Assembly: GCA_017409825.1 (NCBI GenBank)
Contig: JAFQRZ010000016.1
Location: forward strand, 62,001 to 126,000
Reading direction: 5' to 3'
Source: Agathobacter sp.
GTDB lineage: Bacteria > Bacillota > Clostridia > Lachnospirales > Lachnospiraceae
DNA length: 64,000 bases
Part shown: positions 9,791 through 17,672 of the stretch, one piece after another
Layout: every line of letters starts with the position of its first letter
How positions within the stretch are numbered: position 1 is the stretch's first letter
Notes under the pieces: model-generated
Databases searched by the model: none
What the model was told of the DNA's origin: nothing
Seen by the model: the letters and a program-made list of their open reading frames with translations, nothing else
Position numbers and translations under genes: made by a program

Positions 9791-10015
9791 TCAAAAAATG
9801 GAAATATATACAACATATCCAACCACTAAAATAATAGGAATCGAACAAATAATACTCAAGGTCAAACATATTTTTCCTACTAATTGTTTCCTTTTATCAT
9901 TTTGTATTTTTCCTCTTTTTATTATAATAATTGCAGCTATCAGAAAAACCGTCATGAATACAAAGATTAATATCTCCCAAAACCAAAACAAAATAATAGT
10001 AGGTGCATTTTCCAT
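9791..10015 (-). CDS. small two-helix membrane protein, unknown
   Basis: A 74-residue hydrophobic protein with two transmembrane segments (about residues 7-32 and 47-72) joined by a short basic loop (KRGKIQNDKRKQ). GAGGGAC lies about 5 nt before the ATG. It is 14 nt downstream of the metallophosphoesterase gene on the same strand and is probably its last operon partner. No family was recognised. Confidence 0.6.
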   Translation of the reverse strand: MENAPTIILFWFWEILIFVFMTVFLIAAIIIIKRGKIQNDKRKQLVGKICLTLSIICSIPIILVVGYVVYISIF

Positions 10016-10029
10016 AAAAAGTCCCTCCT

Positions 10030-10884
10030 CTATCTACGCAACTCTACCACAACTACCTCTGGTCGATTATTGAATCGTAGTGGAAAAAGACTATTTCCGA
10101 TTCCTCGACTTACTATCATATTCGTAGTGTCTTCGGTAAACAAGCCTGCATCATATTTTGGGAAAAATCCCTGATTCGGTGCAATCATACCTCCGATAAA
10201 AGGAAAGCGAAACTGTCCTCCATGCGCATGACCAGACAATACTAAGTCCACCTCTGCTTCTACATAGTTTTTGAAAAGCTCTGGACGATGCGACAACAAA
10301 ACATGATAGCCGTCCTCTGAATACAGCTCCATAATGTGATTGGATAAATTACTATATCGGATTCCACTATGGTTCGATGCATACGACGGGTCATCCATTC
10401 CCGCTATAGAAATATGCTCTCCTTCTCGTTCTATCAAAACCTCAGCGTTATGAAGTACTATTACCCCATTTTCTTCCATTTCTTTTTCAAATTTCGAATA
10501 TGCTTCCTCGGATAATCTCGCCTCATGATTCCCTGTAACATAATAGCAAGGAGCGATTTTCACCGCCTGTTCCGCAAAATGCGTTGCTACTTCAATATCC
10601 GTGCGTCTCGAATCTATCATATCGCCAGTGATAACAATGATATCTGGTGCCGCCTTTTGGAGCATATCCAATAACTTCTCATTGTCCTCACCGATTTGTT
10701 CGTTGTGCAAATCGGAAATCTGGGCAATTCGAAAGCCCTCAAAGCATTCTGGGAGATGTTCGCTTTTTATCTCATACTCATTTATTTCAAGCGCTGTATT
10801 GCCCCAGGCTACCCAGATTGCAAATACTATAACTGCAGCCAATAAAATCCAACCTATGTTCCTACCCTTTTTCATTTCTCTCAC
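10030..10884 (-). CDS. membrane-anchored metallophosphoesterase (YkuE-like)
   Basis: A 284-residue protein with one N-terminal membrane helix (about 10-27) followed by a calcineurin-like phosphoesterase domain. All metal-binding blocks are present: QISDLHNE, ITGDMIDS, VTGNHEA, LSHRPE and LSGHAHGGQ. YkuE-like enzymes of this class are manganese-dependent and act at the membrane; the substrate here is unknown. The start is a GTG at 10884 overlapping the stop of the upstream lipoprotein gene, with AGGG 8 nt before it; an ATG at 10875 is an alternative. The overlap suggests coupled translation. Confidence 0.88.
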   Translation of the reverse strand: MREMKKGRNIGWILLAAVIVFAIWVAWGNTALEINEYEIKSEHLPECFEGFRIAQISDLHNEQIGEDNEKLLDMLQKAAPDIIVITGDMIDSRRTDIEVATHFAEQAVKIAPCYYVTGNHEARLSEEAYSKFEKEMEENGVIVLHNAEVLIEREGEHISIAGMDDPSYASNHSGIRYSNLSNHIMELYSEDGYHVLLSHRPELFKNYVEAEVDLVLSGHAHGGQFRFPFIGGMIAPNQGFFPKYDAGLFTEDTTNMIVSRGIGNSLFPLRFNNRPEVVVVELRR

Positions 10885-11318
10885 TTGCTTTTCCCTACAA
10901 CAATTGATGCAACAAAACCGTCTTCATAATCTCCTGTGATTCTGATTTCGCAAGTTGCCCCTGTCTCAATTTCAATCCCAATTCGTGAAGCACATGGATA
11001 TTCTTTACCAGACTTATTTACCACACTAAGCTCGATTTCTACGTTCTCTGTATCTTCCAAATAGGACTGGCCATCCAATGAAAATAAGTCACCAATTTTT
11101 ATCGCAGAATTATCTGCATAACAAGCACCACCACTTGACTGTAAATCTCCATTTACATACCAAGCATATCCTATACCGTAAACCTCTTCGGATGTTGCAT
11201 TTTCTACAGTTATTTGAGCCATACTATCTTTTTCATTTTTCTGCCAAGCACTGCTACCACATGCACTAAGCGTACAAATCATAGACACGCATAATAAGAG
11301 TATATTAATTTTTTTCAT
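10881..11318 (-). CDS. small lipoprotein, unknown function
   Basis: A 145-residue protein with a lipoprotein signal ending in LSAC (Cys20), so it is probably tethered outside the membrane. The mature part looks like one beta-sandwich domain with no recognised catalytic motif. The start at 11318 was chosen because GGGAGG lies 8 nt upstream and the signal peptide begins exactly there; the open frame extends further upstream but without a site. It sits between a second lipoprotein gene (25 nt upstream) and the phosphoesterase gene (4-nt overlap). Confidence 0.75.
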   Translation of the reverse strand: MKKINILLLCVSMICTLSACGSSAWQKNEKDSMAQITVENATSEEVYGIGYAWYVNGDLQSSGGACYADNSAIKIGDLFSLDGQSYLEDTENVEIELSVVNKSGKEYPCASRIGIEIETGATCEIRITGDYEDGFVASIVVGKSK

Positions 11319-11343
11319 TATTTCTACCTCCCATTTTCTCTCG

Positions 11344-12072
11344 TTATGTATCAAACTCGAAATAGTACATCTTACCAGTGTCACTATCGTAAATAGCGAT
11401 TATGAAATTAAAGGATGCCCTGTTTAATACATTCGTATCATCATTGGCATCTGAGCTTTGCGAGTGTCTGTCACAAAAATAATAATAACCATTCGTAATC
11501 TCTGGGATTTTCGCCACCTCTGCTAGGTTATAACCATACGCACCACTCTCATCACCATACATCATCAGTTGCAAATTTGAGGATAACGGAAGCTCCTTCC
11601 ATCCTTTTACATTTTCCAAAGCTTTCTCTTTATTTTCTGAGCAATCCAGTATCAAATAATATGAACCATCTCCATGAAAACCGCCGTGACTATCAGCTTC
11701 ATCCACAACGATAAAATCCTCTTTCGAAAATCTAAAATATGTTTCTTCTACTGTAACTTTCGTAGCTACAAGCAGGTTGGTTTCTCTTTCTATCGCACTC
11801 TCAATCGTAACTGTGTCACCTATCTGTGCATTACTGCTATGGTTCTTCTTCATCCAAAAACATATCTCTGTGCCATCCGCAGTAGAAATGATGATATATG
11901 GACGCCCTGTTCGGTCCCCTTCCTTTACAACACTCATTGCACAATCTGTAACTACACCTGAATACGTTTTTTCTGAACCTTCGACAGTTTTGTTACTACC
12001 ACAACCCGACATAGTCAATGCACATAATATTGCTAAAATCAGCCAAATATGTCCCATTCTCTGTTTTTTCAT
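11344..12072 (-). CDS. lipoprotein with OB-like N-terminal half
   Basis: A 242-residue protein with a lipoprotein signal ending in MSGC (Cys24). Residues about 35-110 look like a small beta-barrel (YSGVVTDCAM, IIISTADGTEICFW, GDTVTIESAI). The rest is a separate alpha/beta region with an aromatic-rich C-terminus. No family was assigned. The ATG at 12072 is preferred because GGAGG lies 7 nt upstream; the ATG at 12078 sits almost on top of that site. It begins 11 nt after the HTH regulator gene and is probably co-transcribed with it. Confidence 0.72.
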   Translation of the reverse strand: MKKQRMGHIWLILAILCALTMSGCGSNKTVEGSEKTYSGVVTDCAMSVVKEGDRTGRPYIIISTADGTEICFWMKKNHSSNAQIGDTVTIESAIERETNLLVATKVTVEETYFRFSKEDFIVVDEADSHGGFHGDGSYYLILDCSENKEKALENVKGWKELPLSSNLQLMMYGDESGAYGYNLAEVAKIPEITNGYYYFCDRHSQSSDANDDTNVLNRASFNFIIAIYDSDTGKMYYFEFDT

Positions 12073-12083
12073 CCGCATACCTC

Positions 12084-12305
12084 CTATTCTACTGTTTCTT
12101 CTTCCTCCACATACTCTAGGATATCCCCTGGCTGGCACTGAAGTGCTTTGCAAATCGCATTCAAAGTCTCAAGACGCACCGCCTTTGCCTTACCATTTTT
12201 CAAAATTGATAGATTCGCCAAGGTAATATCTACTTCCTTTGCCAGCTCCGTCAAACCTTTTTTCCTTTTTGCCATCATCACGTCTAAATTAATTCGAATC
12301 GCCAT
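12084..12305 (-). CDS. YozG-type helix-turn-helix regulator
   Basis: A 73-residue protein that is almost entirely one Cro/C1-type HTH (GLTELAKEVDITLANLSILK, recognition helix about residues 28-40) with an acidic tail. Short regulators of this type are regularly paired with DUF2975 membrane proteins, and one lies immediately upstream here. The usual inference is that the membrane partner controls the regulator. TAGGAG lies about 9 nt before the ATG. The pair is probably autoregulated from the promoter at 12894-12922. Confidence 0.85.
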   Translation of the reverse strand: MAIRINLDVMMAKRKKGLTELAKEVDITLANLSILKNGKAKAVRLETLNAICKALQCQPGDILEYVEEEETVE

Positions 12306-12322
12306 ATCAACACGCTCCTAAC

Positions 12323-12379
12323 CCCCAAGCAAAGCTTGGGGCTGCATTTCGCCGCTCGTTGTGTGAAGGCTTTGCCTTC
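12323..12379 (-). repeat. two intercistronic hairpins, REP-like
   Basis: Between the DUF2975 gene and the HTH gene lie CCCCAAGC-aaa-GCTTGGGG (12323-12341) and GAAGGC-ttt-GCCTTC (12365-12379). The surrounding sequence (AGCGAAAGCGAGC on the minus strand) is G+C-richer than its neighbours. There is no U-tract, so these are probably RNA-stability or repeat-element hairpins and not terminators. They lie inside what is otherwise one transcription unit. Confidence 0.5.
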
Positions 12380-12398
12380 CCAAGCTCGCTTTCGCTCA

Positions 12399-12848
12399 TT
12401 AAATAGTAAAGTCATTTTCTTCTTTGTAGCCTACTGCTTCTTCAAACACGAAGCTTAATACCTTGCTAAACAGCCCTGCGATCATAAACACCAAAATTAC
12501 AACCAGCATTGCGACCGTCACATATACGAAATTACGCACGATAGCCATAGCTACAATAAAAAAGCTCCATTTACACATCTTGTCGAGACTGACTACATTT
12601 TCTCTCACAAAGCAGTTCTTATTTACCACAGTTTTAAAAATCTTTCGAAGCTCACGTAAAATCACTACCGCTGCAATTCCTAATGCAAAATAAATAACCA
12701 CGGATTCGCCATAATGTATATGTATTTTCTCCGAAAAGGCACCCAGCATCTTTATCGTAATTGGAAGAGTTGCCGTTACCAGAATTCCTCCGAAGAACAT
12801 AAAATCTAATAAATATTTTGTCAGTTTAATTAATGTATCTTTTTTCAT
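12399..12848 (-). CDS. DUF2975 membrane protein
   Basis: A 149-residue protein with four hydrophobic segments (about residues 13-33, 48-62, 93-112 and 113-133). The N-terminal LIKLTKYLLDFMFFGGI and the conserved basic loop after helix 2 (LRELRKIFKTV) fit DUF2975. These proteins occur next to YozG-type regulators and are thought to be their membrane partners. It is the first gene of a likely operon running to the metallophosphoesterase. A strong promoter, TTGACA-17-TATTAT, lies at 12894-12922. Confidence 0.8.
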   Translation of the reverse strand: MKKDTLIKLTKYLLDFMFFGGILVTATLPITIKMLGAFSEKIHIHYGESVVIYFALGIAAVVILRELRKIFKTVVNKNCFVRENVVSLDKMCKWSFFIVAMAIVRNFVYVTVAMLVVILVFMIAGLFSKVLSFVFEEAVGYKEENDFTI

Positions 12849-12893
12849 ATTCTCGTTTCCTTTCCAAGAGCAGTTTTCTGTCTCTCTAACTGG

Positions 12894-12922
12894 ATAATAC
12901 TACCGAGTAAATCGAATGTCAA
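12894..12922 (-). promoter_or_regulatory. promoter of DUF2975/HTH operon with nearby palindrome
   Basis: On the minus strand TTGACA (12917-12922) and TATTAT (12894-12899) are separated by 17 nt. Just upstream of the -35 box is TTATCG-ttttt-CGATAA (12930-12946), a plausible site for the YozG-type regulator encoded downstream. The promoter boxes are read directly; the operator role is inferred. Confidence 0.7.
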
Positions 12923-13000
12923 TATATTTTTATCGTTTTTCGATAAATTCATTCCCTTTTGCGATAAAAAAACAAAAAATGAAAAAAATCTAAAGTAATG

Positions 13001-13027
13001 TGTAACGAAATGCTTTATAATCGGATA
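13001..13027 (+). promoter_or_regulatory. possible ECF-type promoter of sigma/anti-sigma operon
   Basis: TGTAAC (13001-13006) and CGGATA (13022-13027) are 15 nt apart and lie 23 nt before the sigma factor start. The AAC core of the -35 is typical of ECF promoters, so autoregulation is plausible. A TATAAT-like sequence also lies between the boxes, so a vegetative promoter cannot be excluded. Confidence 0.35.
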
Positions 13028-13049
13028 TATAGACAGAAAGGAGGTTTCC

Positions 13050-13523
13050 ATGGAAGAGCTCTTTCACGAAAATGCAAAACTACTATACAATTACCTACGC
13101 TCACTTTGCCATGATGAGTCTCTTGCTGAGGAACTGACGCAGGAAACCTTCTACAAAGCTTGCCTGTCCATTGACCGTTATGACGAAAGCTGCAAGTTTT
13201 CCACCTGGCTATGTCAGATTGGGAAGCACACGTATTACCAGTATCTTGAGAAAAACAAACACGTATCACCAACTGAAATTACAGCGGAACTGTCTGTAAC
13301 AGAAATCTCTGCGGAACGGCAAGCACTGTCCCGTATCGAACTTTTGGAGACATTGAAACATTTACATACACTTCCAGAAGATATGCGCGAAGTAATTTAC
13401 CTAAGAAGCTTTGGAGATTTATCATTCCGGGAAATCGGAGATATCATGGGGAAAAGTGAAAATTGGGCGAGGGTAACTTATTTTAGAGGAAAGGAAAAAC
13501 TATATGCCAAGAATCAATTGTAA
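13050..13523 (+). CDS. ECF-type RNA polymerase sigma factor
   Basis: A 157-residue protein with sigma region 2 (LYNYLRSLCHDESLAEELTQ, with the DxxAEDLTQETF-like core) and region 4 (LPEDMREVIYLRSFGDLSFR, with an HTH up to the end). There is no extracellular domain, as usual for ECF sigma factors. AAAGGAGG lies 5 nt upstream of the ATG. The anti-sigma factor gene overlaps its last 20 nt, which is the standard arrangement for a membrane-stress sigma pair. What signal it answers is not visible. Confidence 0.93.
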   Translation: MEELFHENAKLLYNYLRSLCHDESLAEELTQETFYKACLSIDRYDESCKFSTWLCQIGKHTYYQYLEKNKHVSPTEITAELSVTEISAERQALSRIELLETLKHLHTLPEDMREVIYLRSFGDLSFREIGDIMGKSENWARVTYFRGKEKLYAKNQL

Positions 13524-14322
13524 TATTATCAAGGATTTACTACCATCCTACATAGATGAACTCTGTTCAACTGAGAGCAAACAGCTCATAGAGGAACATT
13601 TTGAAGAATGTACAGACTGTAAAAAGCTCTATGAGAAAGCGTCTTTAGAACAGCTTTACTGCAAACACGCCAAAGCAAATGCCGCAAAGGAAATTGACTA
13701 CTTCAAAACCATCCAAATTAATGTAAACAAAAAGAACAAAACCCTGCTTATTGTGACAGGAATTCTGTTCTTTCTCCAGCTTTACTTTAATATAGATCCG
13801 AACCCTTTCGGGTATAGTGTCTTTATTTCCTATGTAAACTATATTTTTCCAGTACTCATTGCCGTGGCACTTTTTGCTGTCCTACCTGATTTTTCAGAGC
13901 ACCCAGTTCCAAACAAAGTCAGGTTTTCGGTATTAGGAATTGAATTTGCAGCTATGACGTATGTCTTTGCAATAACCACTTACACAGGAGGCCATTTATT
14001 GCAGGAAAAACTGCCTTTTGGTATGCAAGCAGCGGAAATCGGACCATTCCTTGCAATACAGCTCCTTGCATTCACGATTTTCTTTATCCTTGCATTTATC
14101 GTAACACTCGTAATAAGTCTTCGAAAAAAAACAATCTCTCCATCCCTTTGTTTTGTTCCATTAGGTGGATTATCTTTGATGTTTGAGTATGACCATCTAT
14201 TGCACGAATTTACTACACGTTTTTGCTTAGAATTATTCATTCATCCTTGTGTCATCCTTGTATGTGAAGTGATTGTATTAGTGGGAATCTATATGTTGAT
14301 GAATCGAAAGAAAGTAAACTAG
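13504..14322 (+). CDS. zinc-finger anti-sigma factor, multi-pass membrane protein
   Basis: A 272-residue protein. The N-terminal cytoplasmic part has the anti-sigma zinc motif: H-F-E-E-C-T-D-C at about residues 35-42, that is HxxxCxxC. Six hydrophobic segments follow (first about 80-100, last about 248-266). Zinc-binding anti-sigma domains hold an ECF sigma at the membrane until released. The gene overlaps its sigma factor by 20 nt, so the two are translationally coupled. The long multi-pass membrane part is less common than a single-pass anchor and may itself be the sensor. Confidence 0.85.
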   Translation: MPRINCNIIKDLLPSYIDELCSTESKQLIEEHFEECTDCKKLYEKASLEQLYCKHAKANAAKEIDYFKTIQINVNKKNKTLLIVTGILFFLQLYFNIDPNPFGYSVFISYVNYIFPVLIAVALFAVLPDFSEHPVPNKVRFSVLGIEFAAMTYVFAITTYTGGHLLQEKLPFGMQAAEIGPFLAIQLLAFTIFFILAFIVTLVISLRKKTISPSLCFVPLGGLSLMFEYDHLLHEFTTRFCLELFIHPCVILVCEVIVLVGIYMLMNRKKVN

Positions 14323-14329
14323 AATCGAA

Positions 14330-14360
14330 AAGCAGTTCAAAATCCACATTTGAACTGCTT
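14330..14360. terminator. bidirectional intrinsic terminator
   Basis: AAGCAGTTCAAA and TTTGAACTGCTT pair as a 12-bp stem around a 7-nt loop. The site lies between the convergent anti-sigma gene and the toxin-like gene. Short T-rich tracts flank it on both sides, so it probably ends transcription from both. Confidence 0.8.
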
Positions 14361-14362
14361 TC

Positions 14363-14722
14363 TTACATAAAATTTGCAAATATATCCTCGAAAATCTTAT
14401 CTCCGTATTTTTGATATACCTTTGTGGCTAATTCATAACAATAATTATCATCTCTTTCTGAAATAATTACAATATTCATAACAGATTCTTGCAATACCAA
14501 AGTATAAATAACACGGATTCCAATTCCCTTATATTTAATTTTGAAAAATCCCGTTAAATCATTTCCATTTTTATTTCCTAGTGGCTTTCCATAGCCATGT
14601 GGACTTGGTAAAGGTGCTTTTGATACTTTTAAAATACCTGCTAGTACCTGTTTCTTTAGACTACCATCAAGCTTGAGATACTCTTTTTTTGCTTCTGCAT
14701 CAATCTTAACTTTCCAAGACAT
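14363..14722 (-). CDS. RelE/ParE-superfamily toxin-like protein
   Basis: A 119-residue basic protein beginning MSWKVKIDAEAKKEYLKLDG, the usual RelE/ParE N-terminal strand and helix. It continues with GYGKPLGNKNGNDLTGFFKI and then a beta-hairpin RVIYTL...VMNIVIISERDD. Toxins of this fold cleave mRNA on the ribosome or poison gyrase; which applies here cannot be told. Its start overlaps the stop of the antitoxin gene by 1 nt, as expected for a type II pair. It has about 30 residues more at the C-terminus than the shortest family members. Confidence 0.82.
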   Translation of the reverse strand: MSWKVKIDAEAKKEYLKLDGSLKKQVLAGILKVSKAPLPSPHGYGKPLGNKNGNDLTGFFKIKYKGIGIRVIYTLVLQESVMNIVIISERDDNYCYELATKVYQKYGDKIFEDIFANFM

Positions 14723-15072
14723 TATTCAAATTCTACACTCTCTGATAACTTCTCTAACTCTTCCATTGAAAATCCTTCCTCTGCCACAAGATCTTCAAAA
14801 TCAATATAACTATTACCGTTTCTGCTTTCAGCAATTTTAAGTAACCGAATATTTTCCATCATGTCTAATATCCTTTCTAATTGGGCAACTTTTCTCTGTG
14901 TCTCTTTATATTGTGCAACAGACAAAACTACTGCAGTTGGCTGATTATTTTTTAAAACAATATATTCTGTATTATTTTCATATACATCTGAAAAAATCTT
15001 TCCCGCCTTTCCTTGACTAAAATCAGAAATAGGCACAAGCTTTTCTGTAAACTCTGCTAATGCTAAACTCAT
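14722..15072 (-). CDS. Phd/YefM-type antitoxin
   Basis: A 116-residue protein. The N-terminal half has the Phd/YefM pattern: LVPISDFSQGKAGKIFSDV, then EYIVLKNNQPTAVVLSVAQY, the DNA-binding and dimer core. The C-terminal acidic helix (DLVAEEGFSMEELEKLSESV) is the likely toxin-neutralising tail. The gene precedes the RelE-type gene with a 1-nt overlap. GAGAGGG lies about 8 nt before the ATG. Antitoxins of this class usually repress their own promoter, here TTGCAT-17-TATAAT at 15100-15128. Confidence 0.85.
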   Translation of the reverse strand: MSLALAEFTEKLVPISDFSQGKAGKIFSDVYENNTEYIVLKNNQPTAVVLSVAQYKETQRKVAQLERILDMMENIRLLKIAESRNGNSYIDFEDLVAEEGFSMEELEKLSESVEFE

Positions 15073-15099
15073 AATCTGAATCCCTCTCTTTCTATATTC

Positions 15100-15128
15100 A
15101 TTATAATTCTACTAAATATTATATGCAA
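15100..15128 (-). promoter_or_regulatory. promoter of toxin-antitoxin operon
   Basis: On the minus strand TTGCAT (15123-15128) and TATAAT (15100-15105) have a 17-nt spacer and lie 28 nt before the antitoxin start. No obvious palindrome was seen within the promoter. Confidence 0.7.
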
Positions 15129-15173
15129 GATTTTAATTAAAATTTAACACATCTTTATGTTTTTTATACAAAA

Positions 15174-15200
15174 TGACCCTGTCCATTTTGGACAGGGTCA
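15174..15200 (-). terminator. intrinsic terminator, copy 1 of a shared family
   Basis: TGACCCTGTCC and GGACAGGGTCA form an 11-bp stem, with TTTTGT following on the minus strand. It ends the purine gene at 15224. The flanks (ACAAAATG before, CACTA after) recur at the terminators at 17322 and 24480. Confidence 0.85.
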
Positions 15201-15223
15201 CTAGATATTCTTTTAGTTTTTAA

Positions 15224-16402
15224 TTAGTGATGGAATAAACGAATTCCAGTAAAGCTCATTACCATATCATATTTGTTGCATGTCATAATAACATGATCAT
15301 CACGAACAGAGCCACCTGGCTGAGCTACGTATTTCACACCGCTCTTCTTTGCTCTTTCGATGTTGTCACCAAATGGGAAGAATGCGTCAGAACCAAGTGC
15401 TACGTCTGTGTTCTTGTCTAACCAAGCACGTTTTTCTTCTGCTGTAAATACCGCTGGTTTTACTTTGAAGATGTTTTCCCAAGCACCATCTGCAAGTACA
15501 TCCATGTAATCTTCACCCATGTAAAGGTCGATTGCGTTGTCACGGTCTGCACGTTTGATTCCGTCTACGAACTGAAGTCCGAGCACCTGTGGAGACTGAC
15601 GCAACCACCAGTTGTCAGCCTTGCTGCCTGCAAGACGTGTACAATGGATACGAGACTGCTGTCCAGCACCGATACCGATTGCCTGTCCGCCTTTTACATA
15701 ACATACAGAGTTAGACTGTGTATATTTCAAAGTAATCATAGCGATTGCAAGGTCAATCTTAGCCTGTTCTGTGAGTTCTTTGTTTTCTGTAACGATATTG
15801 TTGAAGAATTCGTCATCAATAACGAGTTCATTTCTACCCTGTTCAAAAGTTACACCAAATACGTCTTTGGTTTCGATTGGTGCTGGTTCGTAATCTGGGT
15901 CAATCTGGATTACACAGTAGTTGCCGTTTTTCTTTGCTTTTAAGATTTCAAGTGCTTCTTCTGTGTAGCCAGGAGCGATAACACCGTCAGAAACTTCTCT
16001 CTTGATTACCAATGCTGTAGATTTGTCACAAACATCAGAAAGAGAAATGAAGTCACCGAAAGATGACATTCTATCTGCGCCTCTCGCACGGATATAAGCA
16101 TTCGCAATTGGTGTGAATTCGATATCTAAATCATCTACCCAGTAGATTTTCTTTTCTACGTCTGTAAGAGGAAGACCTACTGCCGCACCTGCTGGTGAAA
16201 CGTGTTTGAAAGATGTAGCTGCTGGAAGACCAGTTGCTTTCTTTAATTCTTTTACTAACTGCCAACCATTGAATGCGTCAAGAAGGTTGATATATCCAGC
16301 ACGACCATTTACTACTGTAATTGGAAGCTCGCCGTCTTTCATGTAGATTTTTGATGGTTTCTGATTTGGATTACATCCATATTTTAATTCGTATTCTCTC
16401 AT
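15224..16402 (-). CDS. purH: AICAR transformylase (PurH transformylase domain only)
   Basis: A 392-residue protein matching only the formyltransferase half of bifunctional PurH. It catalyses 10-formyl-THF-dependent formylation of AICAR to FAICAR, the penultimate step of IMP synthesis. The catalytic Lys-His pair is seen in TSFKHVSPAGAA (K66, H67), and the C-terminus DHVIMTCNKYDMVMSFTGIR is the usual PurH ending. The N-terminal IMP cyclohydrolase (MGS-like) domain is absent. That activity is supplied by the adjacent PurO-type gene 61 nt upstream, in the same direction, so the two form a purine operon. Confidence 0.92.
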   Translation of the reverse strand: MREYELKYGCNPNQKPSKIYMKDGELPITVVNGRAGYINLLDAFNGWQLVKELKKATGLPAATSFKHVSPAGAAVGLPLTDVEKKIYWVDDLDIEFTPIANAYIRARGADRMSSFGDFISLSDVCDKSTALVIKREVSDGVIAPGYTEEALEILKAKKNGNYCVIQIDPDYEPAPIETKDVFGVTFEQGRNELVIDDEFFNNIVTENKELTEQAKIDLAIAMITLKYTQSNSVCYVKGGQAIGIGAGQQSRIHCTRLAGSKADNWWLRQSPQVLGLQFVDGIKRADRDNAIDLYMGEDYMDVLADGAWENIFKVKPAVFTAEEKRAWLDKNTDVALGSDAFFPFGDNIERAKKSGVKYVAQPGGSVRDDHVIMTCNKYDMVMSFTGIRLFHH

Positions 16403-16463
16403 GATTTTCTCTCCTAAGTTTTAAATATATTTAGCCTTACAGGCTCGACACCTCGTGTCCTTC

Positions 16464-17180
16464 TTACTGGTTCTTGTTTACAATTCTTGTTTCGTATTTA
16501 CCAGTCTCGATATCAATATATCTTACGAAAAGTGAAACCTTGTTGTCTTCGTTTAAGTTTTCCCAAACCATGTTTGTGAATGTGTCGATATCTTCATCGC
16601 CGATACCGATCCATTTTGGTTCGCCTTCAAAGCTTGGAAGTGGATTGATGTCCTGTGCATAGGTGTGAATGAAACGACCTTCACCTGGAGTTGGGTTGTC
16701 ATAAGTATATGTATAACGGTTATTGCAATCTGGATTGCCGTTGTTGCTCTTTAAGATTGACATAGCAAAGTCATAGTTGCCATTTTCGATATTCATAATA
16801 CCAGAAATACGAGGTGTGTAGTTTGGACCATCTGGTTCATACTGACGGATACGAAGAGACTGTTCAAAAGTCTTTCCTGCTGCCATACCATCGTAGATTG
16901 TATCTGTCTGGTCACCGTTTGTAACGATTGTTGTGTTGCCAAGTACGCGAACTGGTGCGTAAATAATTAAACTTGGGTCAACTAATTTAGAAGGATCAAA
17001 TGCTTCTGTACGAATGCCTTCGCCTTCTGTTACGAATACACGGTTACGGCTATTTTCACTACGTCCCATGATGAAGTAAGCAGTTACGGCTGTCTTACCA
17101 TCTTTGGAACGACCAATTACAATTCCTCTACCTGGATATGTATTTCCAGCTAATTCTTCTCTTAAAGATAACATGTTCAT
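16464..17180 (-). CDS. purO: IMP cyclohydrolase, PurO-like
   Basis: A 238-residue protein beginning SLREELAGNTYPGRGIVIGR, followed by a tyrosine/glycine-rich alpha-beta-beta-alpha fold typical of PurO-type IMP cyclohydrolases. It would close FAICAR to IMP, the last step of de novo purine synthesis. PurO was first described in archaea and replaces the N-terminal domain of PurH. Here it is upstream of a transformylase-only PurH, so together they rebuild the bifunctional activity. The family call is by eye. AAGAGG lies 8 nt before the ATG. Its promoter is at 17230-17258. Confidence 0.85.
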   Translation of the reverse strand: MNMLSLREELAGNTYPGRGIVIGRSKDGKTAVTAYFIMGRSENSRNRVFVTEGEGIRTEAFDPSKLVDPSLIIYAPVRVLGNTTIVTNGDQTDTIYDGMAAGKTFEQSLRIRQYEPDGPNYTPRISGIMNIENGNYDFAMSILKSNNGNPDCNNRYTYTYDNPTPGEGRFIHTYAQDINPLPSFEGEPKWIGIGDEDIDTFTNMVWENLNEDNKVSLFVRYIDIETGKYETRIVNKNQ

Positions 17181-17229
17181 TTTGCATACCTCTTTCTTTA
17201 TAAAAAGTAAAAAACAATAAGTCGAGTAT

Positions 17230-17258
17230 ATTCTAGCACGAGTGGTTTATTTTTACAA
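17230..17258 (-). promoter_or_regulatory. promoter of purO-purH operon
   Basis: On the minus strand TTGTAA (17253-17258) and TAGAAT (17230-17235) have a 17-nt spacer, 49 nt before the purO start. No purine riboswitch or ZTP riboswitch structure was recognised in the short leader. Confidence 0.7.
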
Positions 17259-17321
17259 TAATGTTTATTATTAGGGACATTAAATTAACTACTTTTTATT
17301 ATAAGATTCTCTAATACAAAA

Positions 17322-17348
17322 TGACACCGCCCAAATTGGACGGTGTCA
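17322..17348 (-). terminator. intrinsic terminator, copy 2 of a shared family
   Basis: TGACACCGCCC pairs with the sequence ending CGGTGTCA (one mismatch), with TTTTGT after it on the minus strand. It closes the zinc-ribbon/SPFH gene cluster. Its flanks match those of the terminators at 15174 and 24480. Confidence 0.85.
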
Positions 17349-17355
17349 CTAAATA

Positions 17356-17652
17356 CTATCTATTCAATTTGTTTCCACAGTTCTGACAAAATTGATCTCC
17401 TTGCTGAATTTTAGAACCGCAATTCGTACAGAAGTTTTGTGTTGACGTCGTGGTTTTACTACTATAATTTACATTTGTATTTACATTCTGTGCATTATCT
17501 TTTTTGCTAAAATATTTCTTTTTGATAAATAACCACGCAGCCCCAACACCCACCAAAATCAAGGCTGTAAAAAAATCCTCCTCCGCAACAAGCACATAGA
17601 TACCACCCAATATAAACATATATGGCAACCACTTCACTGGATAAACAACCAT
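17356..17652 (-). CDS. two-helix membrane protein with C-terminal zinc ribbon
   Basis: A 98-residue protein. Two hydrophobic segments (about residues 7-23 and 28-44) are followed by a Lys-rich stretch, an Asn/Thr/Ser-rich linker and a zinc ribbon (FCTNCGSKIQQGDQFCQNCG, residues 73-92). The ribbon should face the cytoplasm. It is the last gene of an eight-gene minus-strand cluster in which six members carry zinc ribbons. The same design occurs in the 82-residue protein at 20042, so these may be membrane anchors for the SPFH-like proteins. The function is unknown. Confidence 0.75.
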   Translation of the reverse strand: MVVYPVKWLPYMFILGGIYVLVAEEDFFTALILVGVGAAWLFIKKKYFSKKDNAQNVNTNVNYSSKTTTSTQNFCTNCGSKIQQGDQFCQNCGNKLNR

Positions 17653-17672
17653 ACTATTTCCTCCTCTTAACT

